Source: Paulinella micropora (Eukaryota > Cercozoa > Imbricatea > Euglyphida). From it: a stretch of DNA of 64,000 bases. The DNA lies in NCBI GenBank assembly GCA_009731375.1, contig BJOX01000053.1:336833-400832 (forward strand), read 5' to 3'. Both the position numbers and the translations under genes were made by a program. The notes beneath the pieces are model-generated. The model had not been told where the DNA came from, searched no databases, and worked only from the letters and a program-made list of their open reading frames with translations. The stretch's first letter is position 1. Each line of letters starts with the position of its first letter. This document shows positions 30,901 to 63,848 of this stretch, piece by piece.

Positions 30901-31008
30901 TACTTTAAATTCCCTTTTTTTTTCTCTTGTAGTTTTCCTCAAATTCGCCCTTACCTTCGCTAGTTCTACATTTTCCTTCGTTGGTCTGGGCGGTCATGGT
31001 GGTGGCAT
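27903..31008 (-). pseudogene. polB: Protein-primed family B DNA polymerase
   Basis: About 1,030 codons from the ATG at 31008 (MPPP, then an in-frame TGA). The exonuclease has Exo I DLETF (about 30000), Exo II NEFNGANFDHYF (about 29720) and Exo III YLKCDVMGL (about 29450). The polymerase has motif A YADVVSLYPTAM (about 29140), motif B KLFMNSLYEKM with Glu where the family has Gly (28745-28747), and motif C YYTDTYSLVLH with Tyr where the family has the second Asp (28443-28445). Shifts at about 29985, 29865, 29785 and 28685 break the frame. Length and layout fit protein-primed replication of a linear element. The two motif changes would by themselves be expected to inactivate it. The stop lies inside the palindrome at 27870. 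Confidence 0.92.
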
Positions 31009-31146
31009 ATTTTACTTTTATATTAGTGAGGATATAAAAATAATGAAAATAGATTAAATTGTTTTACCTTTTTATATATATAAGATTGTCTTACCTTTAA
31101 CATGAAATTCATAATAAAAAAATCATTTTTCGTTTTTATGTTTTTT

Positions 31147-31323
31147 TTATACTCCTCTCGCCTTCATTTCTTCATATTCCTTAAGTTTTCTGTTTCGTTC
31201 TTTTAATTGCTCCTTCTTCTTTTGATTAATTTCATCCTTATTTCTTTTGTAATATGCGAGCGCCTTTTCGGAGTTAGCCTTTCGTTTGTCCTCAGGTGTG
31301 AGATATTTCTTGTGTCTCCCCAT
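31147..31323 (-). CDS. Small basic coiled-coil protein upstream of PolB
   Basis: 58 residues, intact: MGRHKKYLTPEDKRKANSEK, then AYYKRNKDEINQKKKEQLK and a Lys/Glu tail. Short proteins of the form KKYLT-E-E-K-x-A recur in giant viruses and Polinton-like elements; their function is unknown and nucleic-acid binding is a guess. It is preceded by the box described at 31324-31374. Confidence 0.65.
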   Translation of the reverse strand: MGRHKKYLTPEDKRKANSEKALAYYKRNKDEINQKKKEQLKERNRKLKEYEEMKARGV

Positions 31324-31374
31324 ATCTATATTATAAGTAATATAATTTATTTCTTTAAATGGTTTTACATTTTA
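31324..31374 (-). promoter_or_regulatory. Promoter-like box A
   Basis: On the minus strand AAATGTAAAACCATTTAAAG, then AAATAAAT and a TTACTTATA stretch, ending 1-2 nt before the ATG. The same order occurs before the next gene. No palindrome is present here. Confidence 0.6.
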
Positions 31375-31649
31375 AACTAAATTATTATTTAATACAATCA
31401 TCACCCTTAATTTAAGTTGTGCGATTGCTTCTTCACAAATTCGCCATTTGTGGATATTCAACGTTGTTGGAGCCTCTAATGCTTTGTTTTTCTGTTCATC
31501 CCAAAACTTAAAGGCTTTGCTATATCGTTGAAGCGTTTCTCTTCTAGTGTAAGTTTCTTAATCCTTCTATCGTCTGCTAATGCTTCTGGAAAAGGTAAGT
31601 TGTATAGTTCTTTCATTTCCTTGTCCGCTTGTATCATTATAGAAGACAT
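31372..31649 (-). pseudogene. Small protein of unknown function, one frameshift
   Basis: About 92 residues: MSSIMIQADKEMKELYNLPF, a charged helix, a shift near 31528, then YSKAFKFWDEQKNKALEAP and EEAIAQLKLRVMIVLNN. No domain recognised. Its promoter box matches that of the downstream gene, so both may be expressed at the same time as PolB. Confidence 0.5.
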
Positions 31650-31695
31650 ATTATATAAGTAATAATATTTATTTCTTTAAATGATTTTACATTTT
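31650..31695 (-). promoter_or_regulatory. Promoter-like box B
   Basis: On the minus strand AAATGTAAAATCATTTAAAG, AAATAAAT, then TTACTTATAT before the ATG: the same box as at 31324-31374 with one difference in the core. Confidence 0.6.
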
Positions 31696-31720
31696 ATTTT
31701 TATAACATTATTATAAAAAA

Positions 31721-32136
31721 TCATGAGTGATTTTTATAATATCTTTCCATGTCGTCATTTCTACGAATTATACGAATAACTTTATGTCCTCCTATCATAA
31801 CCTCTTCTTTCTCCGCAAAGAAGTCTCTATGAAAGTCGGATTTTTCATGTTGATATTTTCCATATATACCTATTACTTTACCACATACACATGTATATTT
31901 CTGTTTTCTTCTTTCCTTTACATATTCCGCTCTCTTCTGTTTTCCGAGTTGTTGTAATCAGTATTCCTATTATCTTCTTCATATTTTGCTAAGACTTCTT
32001 TTTCGTAAAATTCTTTTGCTTGTTGTTCTGCTTCTTCCTTCGTTCTCTTGTTGTTTATTCCTATTGCTTTCTCCTTCGTTATTCCACCCTCTCTCCAAAC
32101 TATTACAACTTTATTTTTTTTAATCTGTATTCCACC
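31721..32136 (-). pseudogene. C-x-C/H-x5-H zinc-knuckle-like protein, 5' truncated
   Basis: A Lys/Glu-rich N-terminal part (GGIQIKKNKVVIVWREGG, KRTKEEAEQQAKEFYEKE), one shift near 31940, then KYTCVCGKVIG with KYQHEKSDFH: two Cys two apart and two His six apart, a small zinc-binding arrangement. No ATG begins the frame; coding sequence stops exactly where the 42-bp direct repeat (32137-32178) begins, so the 5' end looks removed by a rearrangement at that repeat. It may be a DNA-binding protein. Confidence 0.5.
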
Positions 32137-32178
32137 TTTAAAATAAAAACGAAATCAACAGGAGAGCACAAAACACCC
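32137..32178 (+). repeat. Subterminal 42-bp direct repeat, right
   Basis: Same-orientation copy of 11841-11882 with one mismatch. It is separated from the right terminal repeat by 119 bp of unrelated sequence. Confidence 0.9.
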
Positions 32179-32267
32179 TAAAGAGCCCTCCGCACGAGCA
32201 CAAAGGAAATAATTACTATTTTTTATATTATCATTTAAGCTTTAATAAAAAAATAGGTTAATATACA

Positions 32268-32459
32268 ATGAACGCGAACAATCTAAGAAAGATTACGAAA
32301 GTAAAAGTAAAGCGGAAAAAATTTTTGCTTGATTTTTATTTTTATTTAAAAGCGAGATTAAGAGTAAGAGAGATTTCTTTATTTTGTTTGCTTGTGTTGA
32401 TTGAAATTTTGATTTTTTATTTTGCTGTTTTGACGCTTAGTATTGATAGTTTAAACTAG
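32268..32459 (+). CDS. 63-codon membrane-protein frame overlapping the right TIR
   Basis: MNANNLRKITKVKVKRKKFL, a basic start, then a long hydrophobic segment (SLFCLLVLIEILIFYFAVLT). About 160 of its 192 bases are inside the terminal repeat, so the left end carries the same frame without its first codons. It runs outward and would be the only plus-strand gene at this end. It could be a chance frame in AT-rich DNA. Confidence 0.3.
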   Translation: MNANNLRKITKVKVKRKKFLLDFYFYLKARLRVREISLFCLLVLIEILIFYFAVLTLSIDSLN

Positions 32460-32544
32460 CAATAGGCGAAGAGAAATGAAATCTAGGAGGTTGTTTTGAG
32501 GCACGAAAAAACGACCATCCTAGATTTCATATTATACTACTACT
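32298..32544 (-). repeat. Terminal inverted repeat, right
   Basis: Reverse complement of the left terminal repeat over 247 bp. The outer end, read inward, begins AGTAGTAGTATAATATG. Confidence 0.95.
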
Positions 32545-32551
32545 GTTCAAA
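32545..32551. repeat. Target-site duplication, right
   Basis: GTTCAAA, matching 11590-11596. Confidence 0.85.
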
Positions 32552-32755
32552 TTCCCAAAGAAAATTCCTTATGTTACGTAAATACACATATTTAGTATAT
32601 TAAGTCTTGGCATATTTTCGAAGGAATCCCTAAAAAAGAATTTTGCCTCCGGCGGGGCCCCACGGCCGGGGGGGTAGAGTAGCCGGGCGCTACTCTACCT
32701 CCCTGCTTTGATGATATCGCTTTGACTCCCTCCCTCCCGTCTTTATTTCTCTGTT
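32545..32755 (+). repeat. Host repeat R1, right part of the occupied copy
   Basis: TTCCTTATGTTACGTAAATA, then GCCTCCGGCGGGGCC and CTCCCTGCTTTGATGA-type sequence, matching 35882-36090 closely. Its left part ends at 11596, before the element. Confidence 0.85.
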
Positions 32756-33180
32756 TCTTCTTCTTCTTCTTCTTCTTCTTCTTTTCCTTCTTCTTCTTCT
32801 TCTTCTTCTTCTCTGTCTCCTTTTTCTCCTTCTTCTTCTTCTTCTTCTTCTTCTTCTTCTTCTTCTTCTTCTTCTTCTTCTTCTTCTTCTTCTTCTTCTT
32901 CTCTGTCTCCTTTTTCTTCTCCTTCTCCCTTCTTCCTTATCCCCTCTCCTTCTTTCCTTCGATTCTCCCTCCTCCCTCCTCCCTGCCTCCTCCTCCCTTC
33001 TACCTCCTCTCTTCTCCCTTCTCCCTGCTCCGGATGATTTCTCCCTTTTCACTTCTCCTGATCCCTTCTTACTTCTCACTTCTCACTTTTTCCTCCTCCT
33101 CCCTCTCCGTCCTCCTCCCTTCTCCCTTCTCACTTCTCCCTTCTCAATTCTGGCTTCTCACTTCTCCCTTCTCCCTTCTC

Positions 33181-33211
<31 letters not shown>

Positions 33212-33292
33212 CTTCTTCTTCTTCTTCTTCTTCTTCTTCTTCTTCTTCTTCTTCTTCTTCTTCTTCTTGTACTACTACTACTACTACTACTT

Positions 33293-33346
<54 letters not shown>

Positions 33347-33596
33347 TACTACACTACTACTACTACTACTACTACTGCTACTACTGCTACTACTACTACT
33401 ACTACTACTACTACTGCTACTTCTACAAATACTTAAATAAGTAAATAAAATAAATAAATAAAAATCAATCAATAAGTAAATAAATAAATAAATAAGTAGA
33501 TAAATAAATAAGTAATTAAATCAATAAGTAAATAAATTAGTAGTAGAAATAGTAGTAGTAGTAGGAGGAGGAGGACGACAGGAAGAAGGGAGAAGA

Positions 33597-33691
<95 letters not shown>

Positions 33692-33766
33692 GGAGGGAGG
33701 AGGGAGGGAGGGAGAAGATAGATATAGAGAGATGGAGATCTAGAGAGAGAGAGAGAGAGAGCGAGC

Positions 33767-33798
<32 letters not shown>

Positions 33799-34000
33799 TA
33801 GAGAGAGCGAGAGAGAAGGAGGGAGGGAGAGAGAGAGAGAGAGAGACAGAGAGAGCGAAAGACAGAGAGAGACAGAGATCTAGAGAGTAACACATCAATA
33901 AGTAGAAAGACAGACAGACAGACTCATCGGTTTGTCACCCCCTGTTGTTCATTTCCCCCCAGACGTCAGCACATATTTCCGACAAATGCATAAATCAACC
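32756..34000. repeat. (TTC)n, (ACT)n, AAAT and (GA)n arrays
   Basis: Long trinucleotide tracts around TC-rich low-complexity DNA, then AAATAAGT units and (GA)n. No gene. Confidence 0.95.
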
Positions 34001-34007
34001 TTTTTTT

Positions 34008-34250
34008 TTTCATGTAGAAAAAGACTAAATTTATCATATTTATATCAATTCCTAGCATATTCCAAAGGAAACCCTTAAAAAAAAATTATCATATTTATAT
34101 CAATTCCTAGCATATTCCAAAGGAAACCCTTAAAAAAAAATTCGCCTCCGGCAGGGCCCCTCACGGCCGGGGGGGGCCAAGTAGCCGGGCGGTACCGTGC
34201 GGTACCGCCCCCTTGCAAAGCTAGATGAAGCCCTGTGTAACATACATACA
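34008..34250 (+). repeat. Host repeat R1, partial copy with 55-bp duplication
   Basis: ATTATCATATTTATATCAAT and following DNA occur twice in tandem (about 34030-34140), then the CGCCTCCGGC...GGGGGG part and GGTACC palindromes. Confidence 0.8.
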
Positions 34251-34292
34251 AATATACTACTGCTACTATTTTTTTTTAACTTATTTATTTAT

Positions 34293-34338
34293 TTATAGTA
34301 GTGGTAGTAGTAGTAGTAGTAGTAAGTAGTAAGTAGTA

Positions 34339-34404
<66 letters not shown>

Positions 34405-34449
34405 TAGTAGTGGTAGTAGTAGTCGTCGTCGTACAGCTGTAGTAGTAGC

Positions 34450-34529
<80 letters not shown>

Positions 34530-34673
34530 TAGTAGTAGTACAAGAAGAAGAAGAAGAAGAAGAAGAAGAAGAAGAAGAAGAAGAAGAAGAAGAAGAAGAA
34601 GAAGAAGAAGAAGAAGAAGAAGAAGAAGAAGAAGAAGAAGAAGAAGAAGAAGAAGAAGAAGAAAACGAAGAAG
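34293..34673. repeat. (AGT)n and (GAA)n arrays
   Basis: Arrays up to the large gap. Confidence 0.95.
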
Positions 34674-35230
34674 NNNNNNNNNNNNNNNNNNNNNNNNNNN
34701 NNNNNNNNNNNNNNNNNNNNNNNNNNNNNNNNNNNNNNNNNNNNNNNNNNNNNNNNNNNNNNNNNNNNNNNNNNNNNNNNNNNNNNNNNNNNNNNNNNNN
34801 NNNNNNNNNNNNNNNNNNNNNNNNNNNNNNNNNNNNNNNNNNNNNNNNNNNNNNNNNNNNNNNNNNNNNNNNNNNNNNNNNNNNNNNNNNNNNNNNNNNN
34901 NNNNNNNNNNNNNNNNNNNNNNNNNNNNNNNNNNNNNNNNNNNNNNNNNNNNNNNNNNNNNNNNNNNNNNNNNNNNNNNNNNNNNNNNNNNNNNNNNNNN
35001 NNNNNNNNNNNNNNNNNNNNNNNNNNNNNNNNNNNNNNNNNNNNNNNNNNNNNNNNNNNNNNNNNNNNNNNNNNNNNNNNNNNNNNNNNNNNNNNNNNNN
35101 NNNNNNNNNNNNNNNNNNNNNNNNNNNNNNNNNNNNNNNNNNNNNNNNNNNNNNNNNNNNNNNNNNNNNNNNNNNNNNNNNNNNNNNNNNNNNNNNNNNN
35201 NNNNNNNNNNNNNNNNNNNNNNNNNNNNNN
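34674..35230. other. Assembly gap
   Basis: 557 N between (GAA)n and (GGA)n arrays; length may be nominal. Confidence 0.99.
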
Positions 35231-35357
35231 AGGAGGAGGAGGAGGAGGAGGAGGAGAAGAAGAAGAAGAAGAAGAAGAAGAAGAAGAAGAAGAAGAAGAA
35301 GAAGAAGAAGAAGAAGAAGAAGAAGAAGAAGAAGAAGAAGACGAAGAAGAAGAAGAA

Positions 35358-35399
<42 letters not shown>

Positions 35400-35828
35400 A
35401 AGAAGAAGAAGAAGAAGAAGAAGAAGAAGAAGAAGAAGAAGAAGAAGAAGAAGAAGAAGGGAGGAGGGAGAAGTGAGAAAGGAGGAGGGAGGAAAAAGTG
35501 AGAAGTGAGAATACATACATTTATTGCAATTATGTATACACATAATACATGAATACATACATGCTACATGCATAGATTGCATGCGTACGTATGTACGTAC
35601 GTACGTGCATACGTATGTACATACATATGTACATACATATATACACACACACATACATACATACATGATACACAAACGTACATACATACATACATACATA
35701 CATACATACATACATACAAACATACATACAAACATTGCATGACATGACATGACATGACATTACATGACATTATATTACATTACATTACATACATTACATT
35801 ACATACATACATACATACATACATACAT
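35231..35828. repeat. (GAA)n, (AGT)n and (ACAT)n arrays
   Basis: Simple repeats only. Confidence 0.95.
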
Positions 35829-35832
35829 CAAG

Positions 35833-36090
35833 GATTAATCTAGACACGGTACCGCGGTACCGCACGATTCCGTGCGGTACCGTTCAAATTTCTAAAGAAA
35901 ACTCCTTATGTTACGTAAATACACATACTTAGTATATTAATTCCTGGCATATTTTCGAAGGAAAACCTAAAAAGAATTTCGCCTCCGGCGGGGCCCCTCA
36001 CGGCCGGGGGGGGCAAGTAACCGGGCTCTATCTCCCTGCTCTGATGAAATCACTTTGACTCCCTCGCTCCCGTCTCTATTTCTGTGCTTT
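35833..36090 (+). repeat. Host repeat R1, unoccupied copy
   Basis: GGATTAATCTAGACACGGTA, a GGTACC-rich palindrome, one GTTCAAA (35882-35888), then the same right part as 32545 onward. This is a paralogous empty target site of the 20.9-kb element. Confidence 0.88.
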
Positions 36091-37420
36091 TTCTTCCTCT
36101 TCCTCTTCTTCTTCTTCTCCTCCTCCTCCTCCTCCTCCTCTTCTTCTTCTTCTTCTTCTTCTTCTTCTTCTCTGTCTCCTTTTCTTTTCTCCTTCTCATT
36201 ATCCTTATCCTTCTCGTTATCCTTCTTCCTTTTCCCTTCTCACTTCTCTCCTCTCCTTCTCCCTTCTCCTTTCTTCCTTATCCCTGCTCCTTCTTTCCTT
36301 CGATTCTCCCTCCTCTCTCCTCCCTCCTCCCTGCCTCCTCCTCCCTTCTACCTCCTCTCTTCTCTCTCTCCCTGCTCCGGATCCCTTCTCCCCTCACTTC
36401 TCACTGCATGTATGTATGTTATGTATATTATGCATGTTATGTGTGTATGTCTGTATGTATGTCTGTATGTATGTATGTATGTATGTACAGATGTATGTAT
36501 GTGTATGTATGAATGTATGTACATATGTATGTATGTGTATGTATGAATGTATGTATGTATGCAGTATGTATGTATGTATGTATGTAGTTTGTATGCATGT
36601 GCGTGTACGTATGTATGTATGTATGTATGTATGTATCTATGTATATATGTATATATGTATGTATGTATGTATATATCTATGAATAAACGTATGTATGTAC
36701 CCACGTACGTATGTACGTATGTATGTACGTATGTATGTATGTATGTATGTATGTATGCATGTATGTATGTATGTATGTATGTATATATGTATGTATGTAT
36801 GTTATGTATGTGTATATATGCATGCATGAATGTGTGTATGCATGCATGTATGTATGTATGTATGTATGCATGCATGTATGAATGCATGCATGCATGTATG
36901 TCTGCATGCATATATGTATGTATGCATGTATGTACGTATGTATGTATGTACATATGTATGTATGTACGTATCTGTATGTATGTGTGTATGTATGTATGTA
37001 TGTATGTATATATGTATGTATGTGTGTATGTATGTATGTATGTATGTATGTATGTATGTATGTATGTTTACGTACGTATTTGTACGTATTTATGTATGCA
37101 TGTATGTATGCATTAATGTGTGTATGCATGTATGTATGTATGCATGAATGTATGTACGTGTGTATGTATGTACGTTTGTATATGTATGTATGTTTGTATG
37201 TATGTATGTATGTGTATGTATGTATGTATGTATGTATGTATATATGTATAAATGTATGTAATGGTTGTATGTTCGTATGCATGTATATACGTATGTATGT
37301 AAGTATATGTATGTATGTATGCATGTATATATATATGTATGCATTGATGCGTGAGTATGCATTTCTGTATGTACATACGTACGTATGTATGTATACGTGT
37401 ACGTATGTATGTATGTGACT
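36091..37420. repeat. TC-rich tract and (ATGT)n array
   Basis: A TTC/TCC array, then about 1 kb of ATGT variants up to the 5' flank of the host surface gene. Confidence 0.95.
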
Positions 37421-37499
37421 GCCTTCATCGCCTTCTATTGTTTTTCGCTTTTAGATCACTTCACGTTCTCAGAATCCCAGCGATATCGCGCCTTCAAAC

Positions 37500-57458
<19,959 letters not shown>

Positions 57459-57901
57459 GATTTTGACACTTCTGAACGTTTGGCTTCATGGTCACCAGAA
57501 GAATTGAGTTCAGCTGTTGCTTTCAAGTTGTGAACCTGGTCGTCCAACTATGATATATTGATACAATAGTAACTCAAAAAGGCGAGGCGGATTATGGAGT
57601 ATCAAAATGTGAATGTGGTTGAAAGTTTCTGAGTCCAGACATTGATCATATCTATACAAAACCTTTCGATAGATGTTACTAGTAATAAAGAGCCGCTCAA
57701 ATTAAAAGCCAGTATTAATAAGTATATATGTGCAACTGCACAACAAATCACGTTTGATCAACGAGAGCCTATCGGCCATCCATTGTGAATTATTTGGAGT
57801 ATTAATATTAATAATGTGCCCCGCGTTGAAGCTGTTTGACCCCAGACCGTTAGACATTATGGTATCAATAGTCGCATTCCGACAACGGCTCTCTTAATAA
57901 T
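57459..57901. other. 3' flank of surface gene
   Basis: Unique AT-rich sequence; several ATTAATA words. No gene seen. Confidence 0.6.
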
Positions 57902-58209
57902 ATTAATACTGCTGACGACATTCAAGAGAAAAAAATTATGGCTTTTTAGATTTTTATTGGAATGTCTATTTTGTGTCATTTTTTCGCCGATTTTGTGTGA
58001 AAAATTCAAATTTCTCGATTTAACGGTAATATTTTGCGAAAATTTTAGTTTTTTTTGCGGACCGTGGCATATAGCACTGTTAATTTGAGAAATTTGAATT
58101 TTTGTCACAAAACGGCGAAATTCCAACCACTTGAAATCCGAAATCTGACCCAAAATCTGAAGTGAATTTAATAATTTTTTACGTCTTGAATGTCGACAGC
58201 AATATTAAT
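57902..58209. mobile_element. MITE-like element with 25-bp inverted ends
   Basis: Left end ATTAATACTGCTGACGACAT, right end (reverse complement) ATTAATATTGCTGTCGACAT, both followed by TCAAG; 23 of 25 positions match. The 308-bp interior is AT-rich and non-coding. Target duplication unclear because the flanks are TTAATA-rich. Confidence 0.65.
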
Positions 58210-58289
58210 TTGCGTATGTTGGGCACGGTATGTATGCATGCATGCCAGTGTTTGTGTATGTATGCATGTACAATGTATGCATGTACTAT

Positions 58290-58640
58290 TTTGGAAAAAA
58301 TAAAGTCGGAAATAATATATAAAGTCCAAGGCCCGGGGTGGAAAAAATAAAGTTTAACTACCTTTCCGACCACTGATTTCAAGGCTCGATATTACTGAAC
58401 TTTATAACACTCGAACAACTGGAGACAGTTGTCTGAAAAACTTATGATATTATGATTAATACCTTTTCAAGTTAATCTACAGCCTTTTTCAAGTCAAGTT
58501 GAACTTAGTATTATTAATACATGCCACGGTATTAATATTGCTGTCCGAAGTTTATTTTTTCCAGCCGCCTGTCCCGGGACTTTATTTTTTCCAGCCATCC
58601 GGACTTTATTTTTTCCGACTTTATTTTTTCCAACATAGTA
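58290..58640. repeat. Inverted TTTATTTTTTCC repeats
   Basis: GGAAAAAATAAAGT occurs twice at 58293-58353 and its complement ACTTTATTTTTTCC four times at 58550-58632, around a 200-bp centre that carries another ATTAATATTGCTG word. A fold-back structure is possible. Confidence 0.6.
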
Positions 58641-59938
58641 TGTCCAGTGTATGCAAAGTAACTTGCGATTCAATCACAGGTCACACTTAGGCCCATGATC
58701 CCGTGAAGCGTACTGTAGAGGGGTTTATGACCAAAATCTACCATCCGCAAATGGAATAAAAATATTTGGGCGTTGTGCGCGGTGCGCAATCGTAGAGAAA
58801 GAGCTATTTATCAGCTTCAGAGAGTGAATATTGCGCTCGGTAGGTTGAAAAAATAAGATTTTTTGAATTTTGGATTTTTTAGCCGGTCCGCATGTCTGAA
58901 ATCCGATCGGTATTATATTAATATGACGCCGGACGGGGGCGGCCGATGGCGGCAGTAGGCTTGCCGGACCGGTAAGGATCTGGAGAGCAGGGAATTATAA
59001 ATTTTGAGTTTGTATTCAACTTGTGTGTCGTGAGAAGAAGTTGTTTTATTGGAGCGTACGGTCCAAAAATGCGGGGTTTTCAGTTTTCACACCGTCTGGT
59101 CGAGGCGTTGGAGGGATGAGATGAGCACGTTTGTAGCGTGTATCGACGCTTGCGTATGCTGAGTTTAATATTATGTCAAATTTGTGGGGTTGCGGCCGAA
59201 TGCATCCCTTTGTCTGGGTCGATGAAAACTGCACGTGCACATCAAAAATGAGGTTTTGCACAAGGGCCTTGCCGATCAAGTCATAAGCGTCTGCGATCGG
59301 TCCTGTGCTCAAAACGCCGACTCGGGAGCGTGGCCCGACGTAACAAAGCTAACGCAGCTGTTGTACAAGTCTGCAAGGTTGCGCTGCGACCCTTGACTAT
59401 ATGGGCTAAACACTAAGAACTGTGTTTTTTCGGCCCTGGATCCAATGACAGGACAGGTCAGCAGCAGCTATCTGGACTACTAACAATCTGAATCGAACAC
59501 GGAGAAGTCGCTTGGATGCAATCCAGGCACTGCTAGCATGTTTTAAGGCGTATGACTGTCGCAGAAATATGGGTTTTTCTTTAGGTGTAACAAGGATTTT
59601 TTTAAATTGTTATGTTATTGTACATGCTGTAAAAAACTTTCAAACGCTGATTTTCAGATTTCTGGGTGCGGGTACTCTTAAAAAATAATAGATATCATGT
59701 ATCATATGCTTGCGCAATGTGACACATATTAACGCCAATTCATACTGATAACTGACCAAATGCATACATACCTTCACAGACCCCAAAAATCGCATATATA
59801 CTGGGTATAGGGGATTATATATATATATATGTATATTCTGTATGTACAGCGACTTGAGTAAGTAAATAATTTATATAGAAAGACAAACATGCATAATACA
59901 TGCACTTTTGCATAATATTTCTCGTATCGCTTCTCCTT

Positions 59939-59940
<2 letters not shown>
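58641..59940. other. Unique non-coding region
   Basis: Non-repetitive sequence with only short open frames; no domain or RNA gene recognised. Confidence 0.55.

Positions 59941-59946
<6 letters not shown>

Positions 59947-60000
<54 letters not shown>
59947..60000. repeat. C homopolymer and gap
   Basis: Over 50 C, then a 10-N gap at 60006-60015. Confidence 0.95.
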
Positions 60001-60002
<2 letters not shown>

Positions 60003-60048
60003 ACCNNNNNNNNNNAACTCCCTCACCTTTAAGACATTGGAAATGAAG

Positions 60049-62883
<2,835 letters not shown>

Positions 62884-63412
62884 CGAAGAAGACCAGAAAA
62901 ACCAGGAATCAGACGGCGCAGGAACTTGTAGCGACAATACGGGAAGCGCGGGCCAGAATATCCAGGAATCAGACAGTACAGGAAGTAGTAGCAACAATAC
63001 AGGAAACGCGGGCGGTGCATGGACATTTGTCAAAAAAACTATCGCAGCAGTTGTAACTGGTCTGGTAATTATGGGAGCTTTTGTGTATGTCGCGCGGCAA
63101 AGAAACGTCGAAAATGAAGGAGCTGCCGAAGTGTATGTCGAAAGAAACGTCGAAAATGAAGGAGCTGCCGGAGTCGATGGCAGCGCTCCCCTGAACAGCT
63201 CGCAAGCTGTTGGCGACGGAAAGAAACCAAAGAGGCGTAACAATCGCCCAGCGGCACCAACTACTAGACAAAGTCGCTCCATGACATTGAAGAATAAACC
63301 TCCTCAAGCAGAAGCAGTTTTCTCTCAGATGATGAGAATTACGCCCAAGGTCAGCCGCACAAAAAGTAGTTGTTGTCCAGCCCACAGATCTAGGAAGGCT
63401 CGGCTGACATAA
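62884..63412 (+). CDS. Repeat-containing single-pass membrane protein fragment
   Basis: Open frame with two roughly 57-bp repeats (NQESDGAGTCSDNTGSAG and the IQESDSTGSSSNNTGNAG copy), then a hydrophobic segment (IAAVVTGLVIMGAFVYVA), two RNVENEGAAEVYVE-type repeats, and a basic Arg/Lys/Pro-rich tail. The frame is open leftwards into the family A repeat and no ATG starts it, so it is an exon or a gene whose 5' part was displaced by the repeat. An AAG/GTCAGC donor-like site is near 63350. No family recognised. Confidence 0.4.
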
Positions 63413-63835
63413 CTATAACTTACTCGCTGCAGTTGGGGAAGGTCTCGGCCGAGCGGCCCGTGGGTCACACACGGTTCCTGACTTTGACTACGCTTGGTGA
63501 CTGGGTGGCCCTAGCAGAGCTTATGCTAGGCCTGCCTTACCGCGAGCTGGGGAGCACTGCTCGCATGTGGGTTCATGAACTCCGCTGAGTCAACAAAACA
63601 GTATTAGTGAAGTAAAGAAAGATATTCTAACATGTTTTCTGGTCACTAAAGTTTCTCTGTTTGGACCATACTTTGCGGCCAATCTGTTTTTTTACAGACC
63701 CAATTCACTGGATATTTCCGACGAATTTGCGTTGGCAGCGAAATTTACCGTGGAATCCGGAGGCCACTCATTTTTTTTGGTCGCTAACGCTATGGTTCGG
63801 GTAACTTAATTCGTGGCTGAGCCAACGTCGGCGTG
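63413..63835. other. Unique sequence, no gene supported
   Basis: Contains CTGGGTGGCCCTAGC and other GC-rich unique words. Nothing identified. Confidence 0.5.
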
Positions 63836-63848
63836 CGGGGAAAAAAAT

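Larger units (their letters stand above)
11597..32544. mobile_element. Polinton/Maverick-type element, complete, inactivated
   Basis: A 20,948-bp element bounded by 247-bp inverted repeats and a 7-bp direct duplication. It encodes the full Polinton hallmark set: protein-primed PolB, DDE integrase, packaging ATPase, adenain-like protease, and major and minor jelly-roll capsid proteins. It also has a fibre, membrane proteins and small accessory genes. Left block: two unknown genes, integrase and a charged protein, all minus. Centre: the structural block, plus. Right: an ExoX-C protein, PolB and small genes, minus. Nearly every gene has a frameshift or stop. Its composition is far more AT-rich than the host genes. 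It is inserted in a host repeat of which other copies lie at 34008 and 35833. Confidence 0.95.

Noticed and set aside
59046-59312. 88-codon minus-strand frame
   Set aside because: No recognisable domain, splice signal or repeat support in an otherwise non-coding region.
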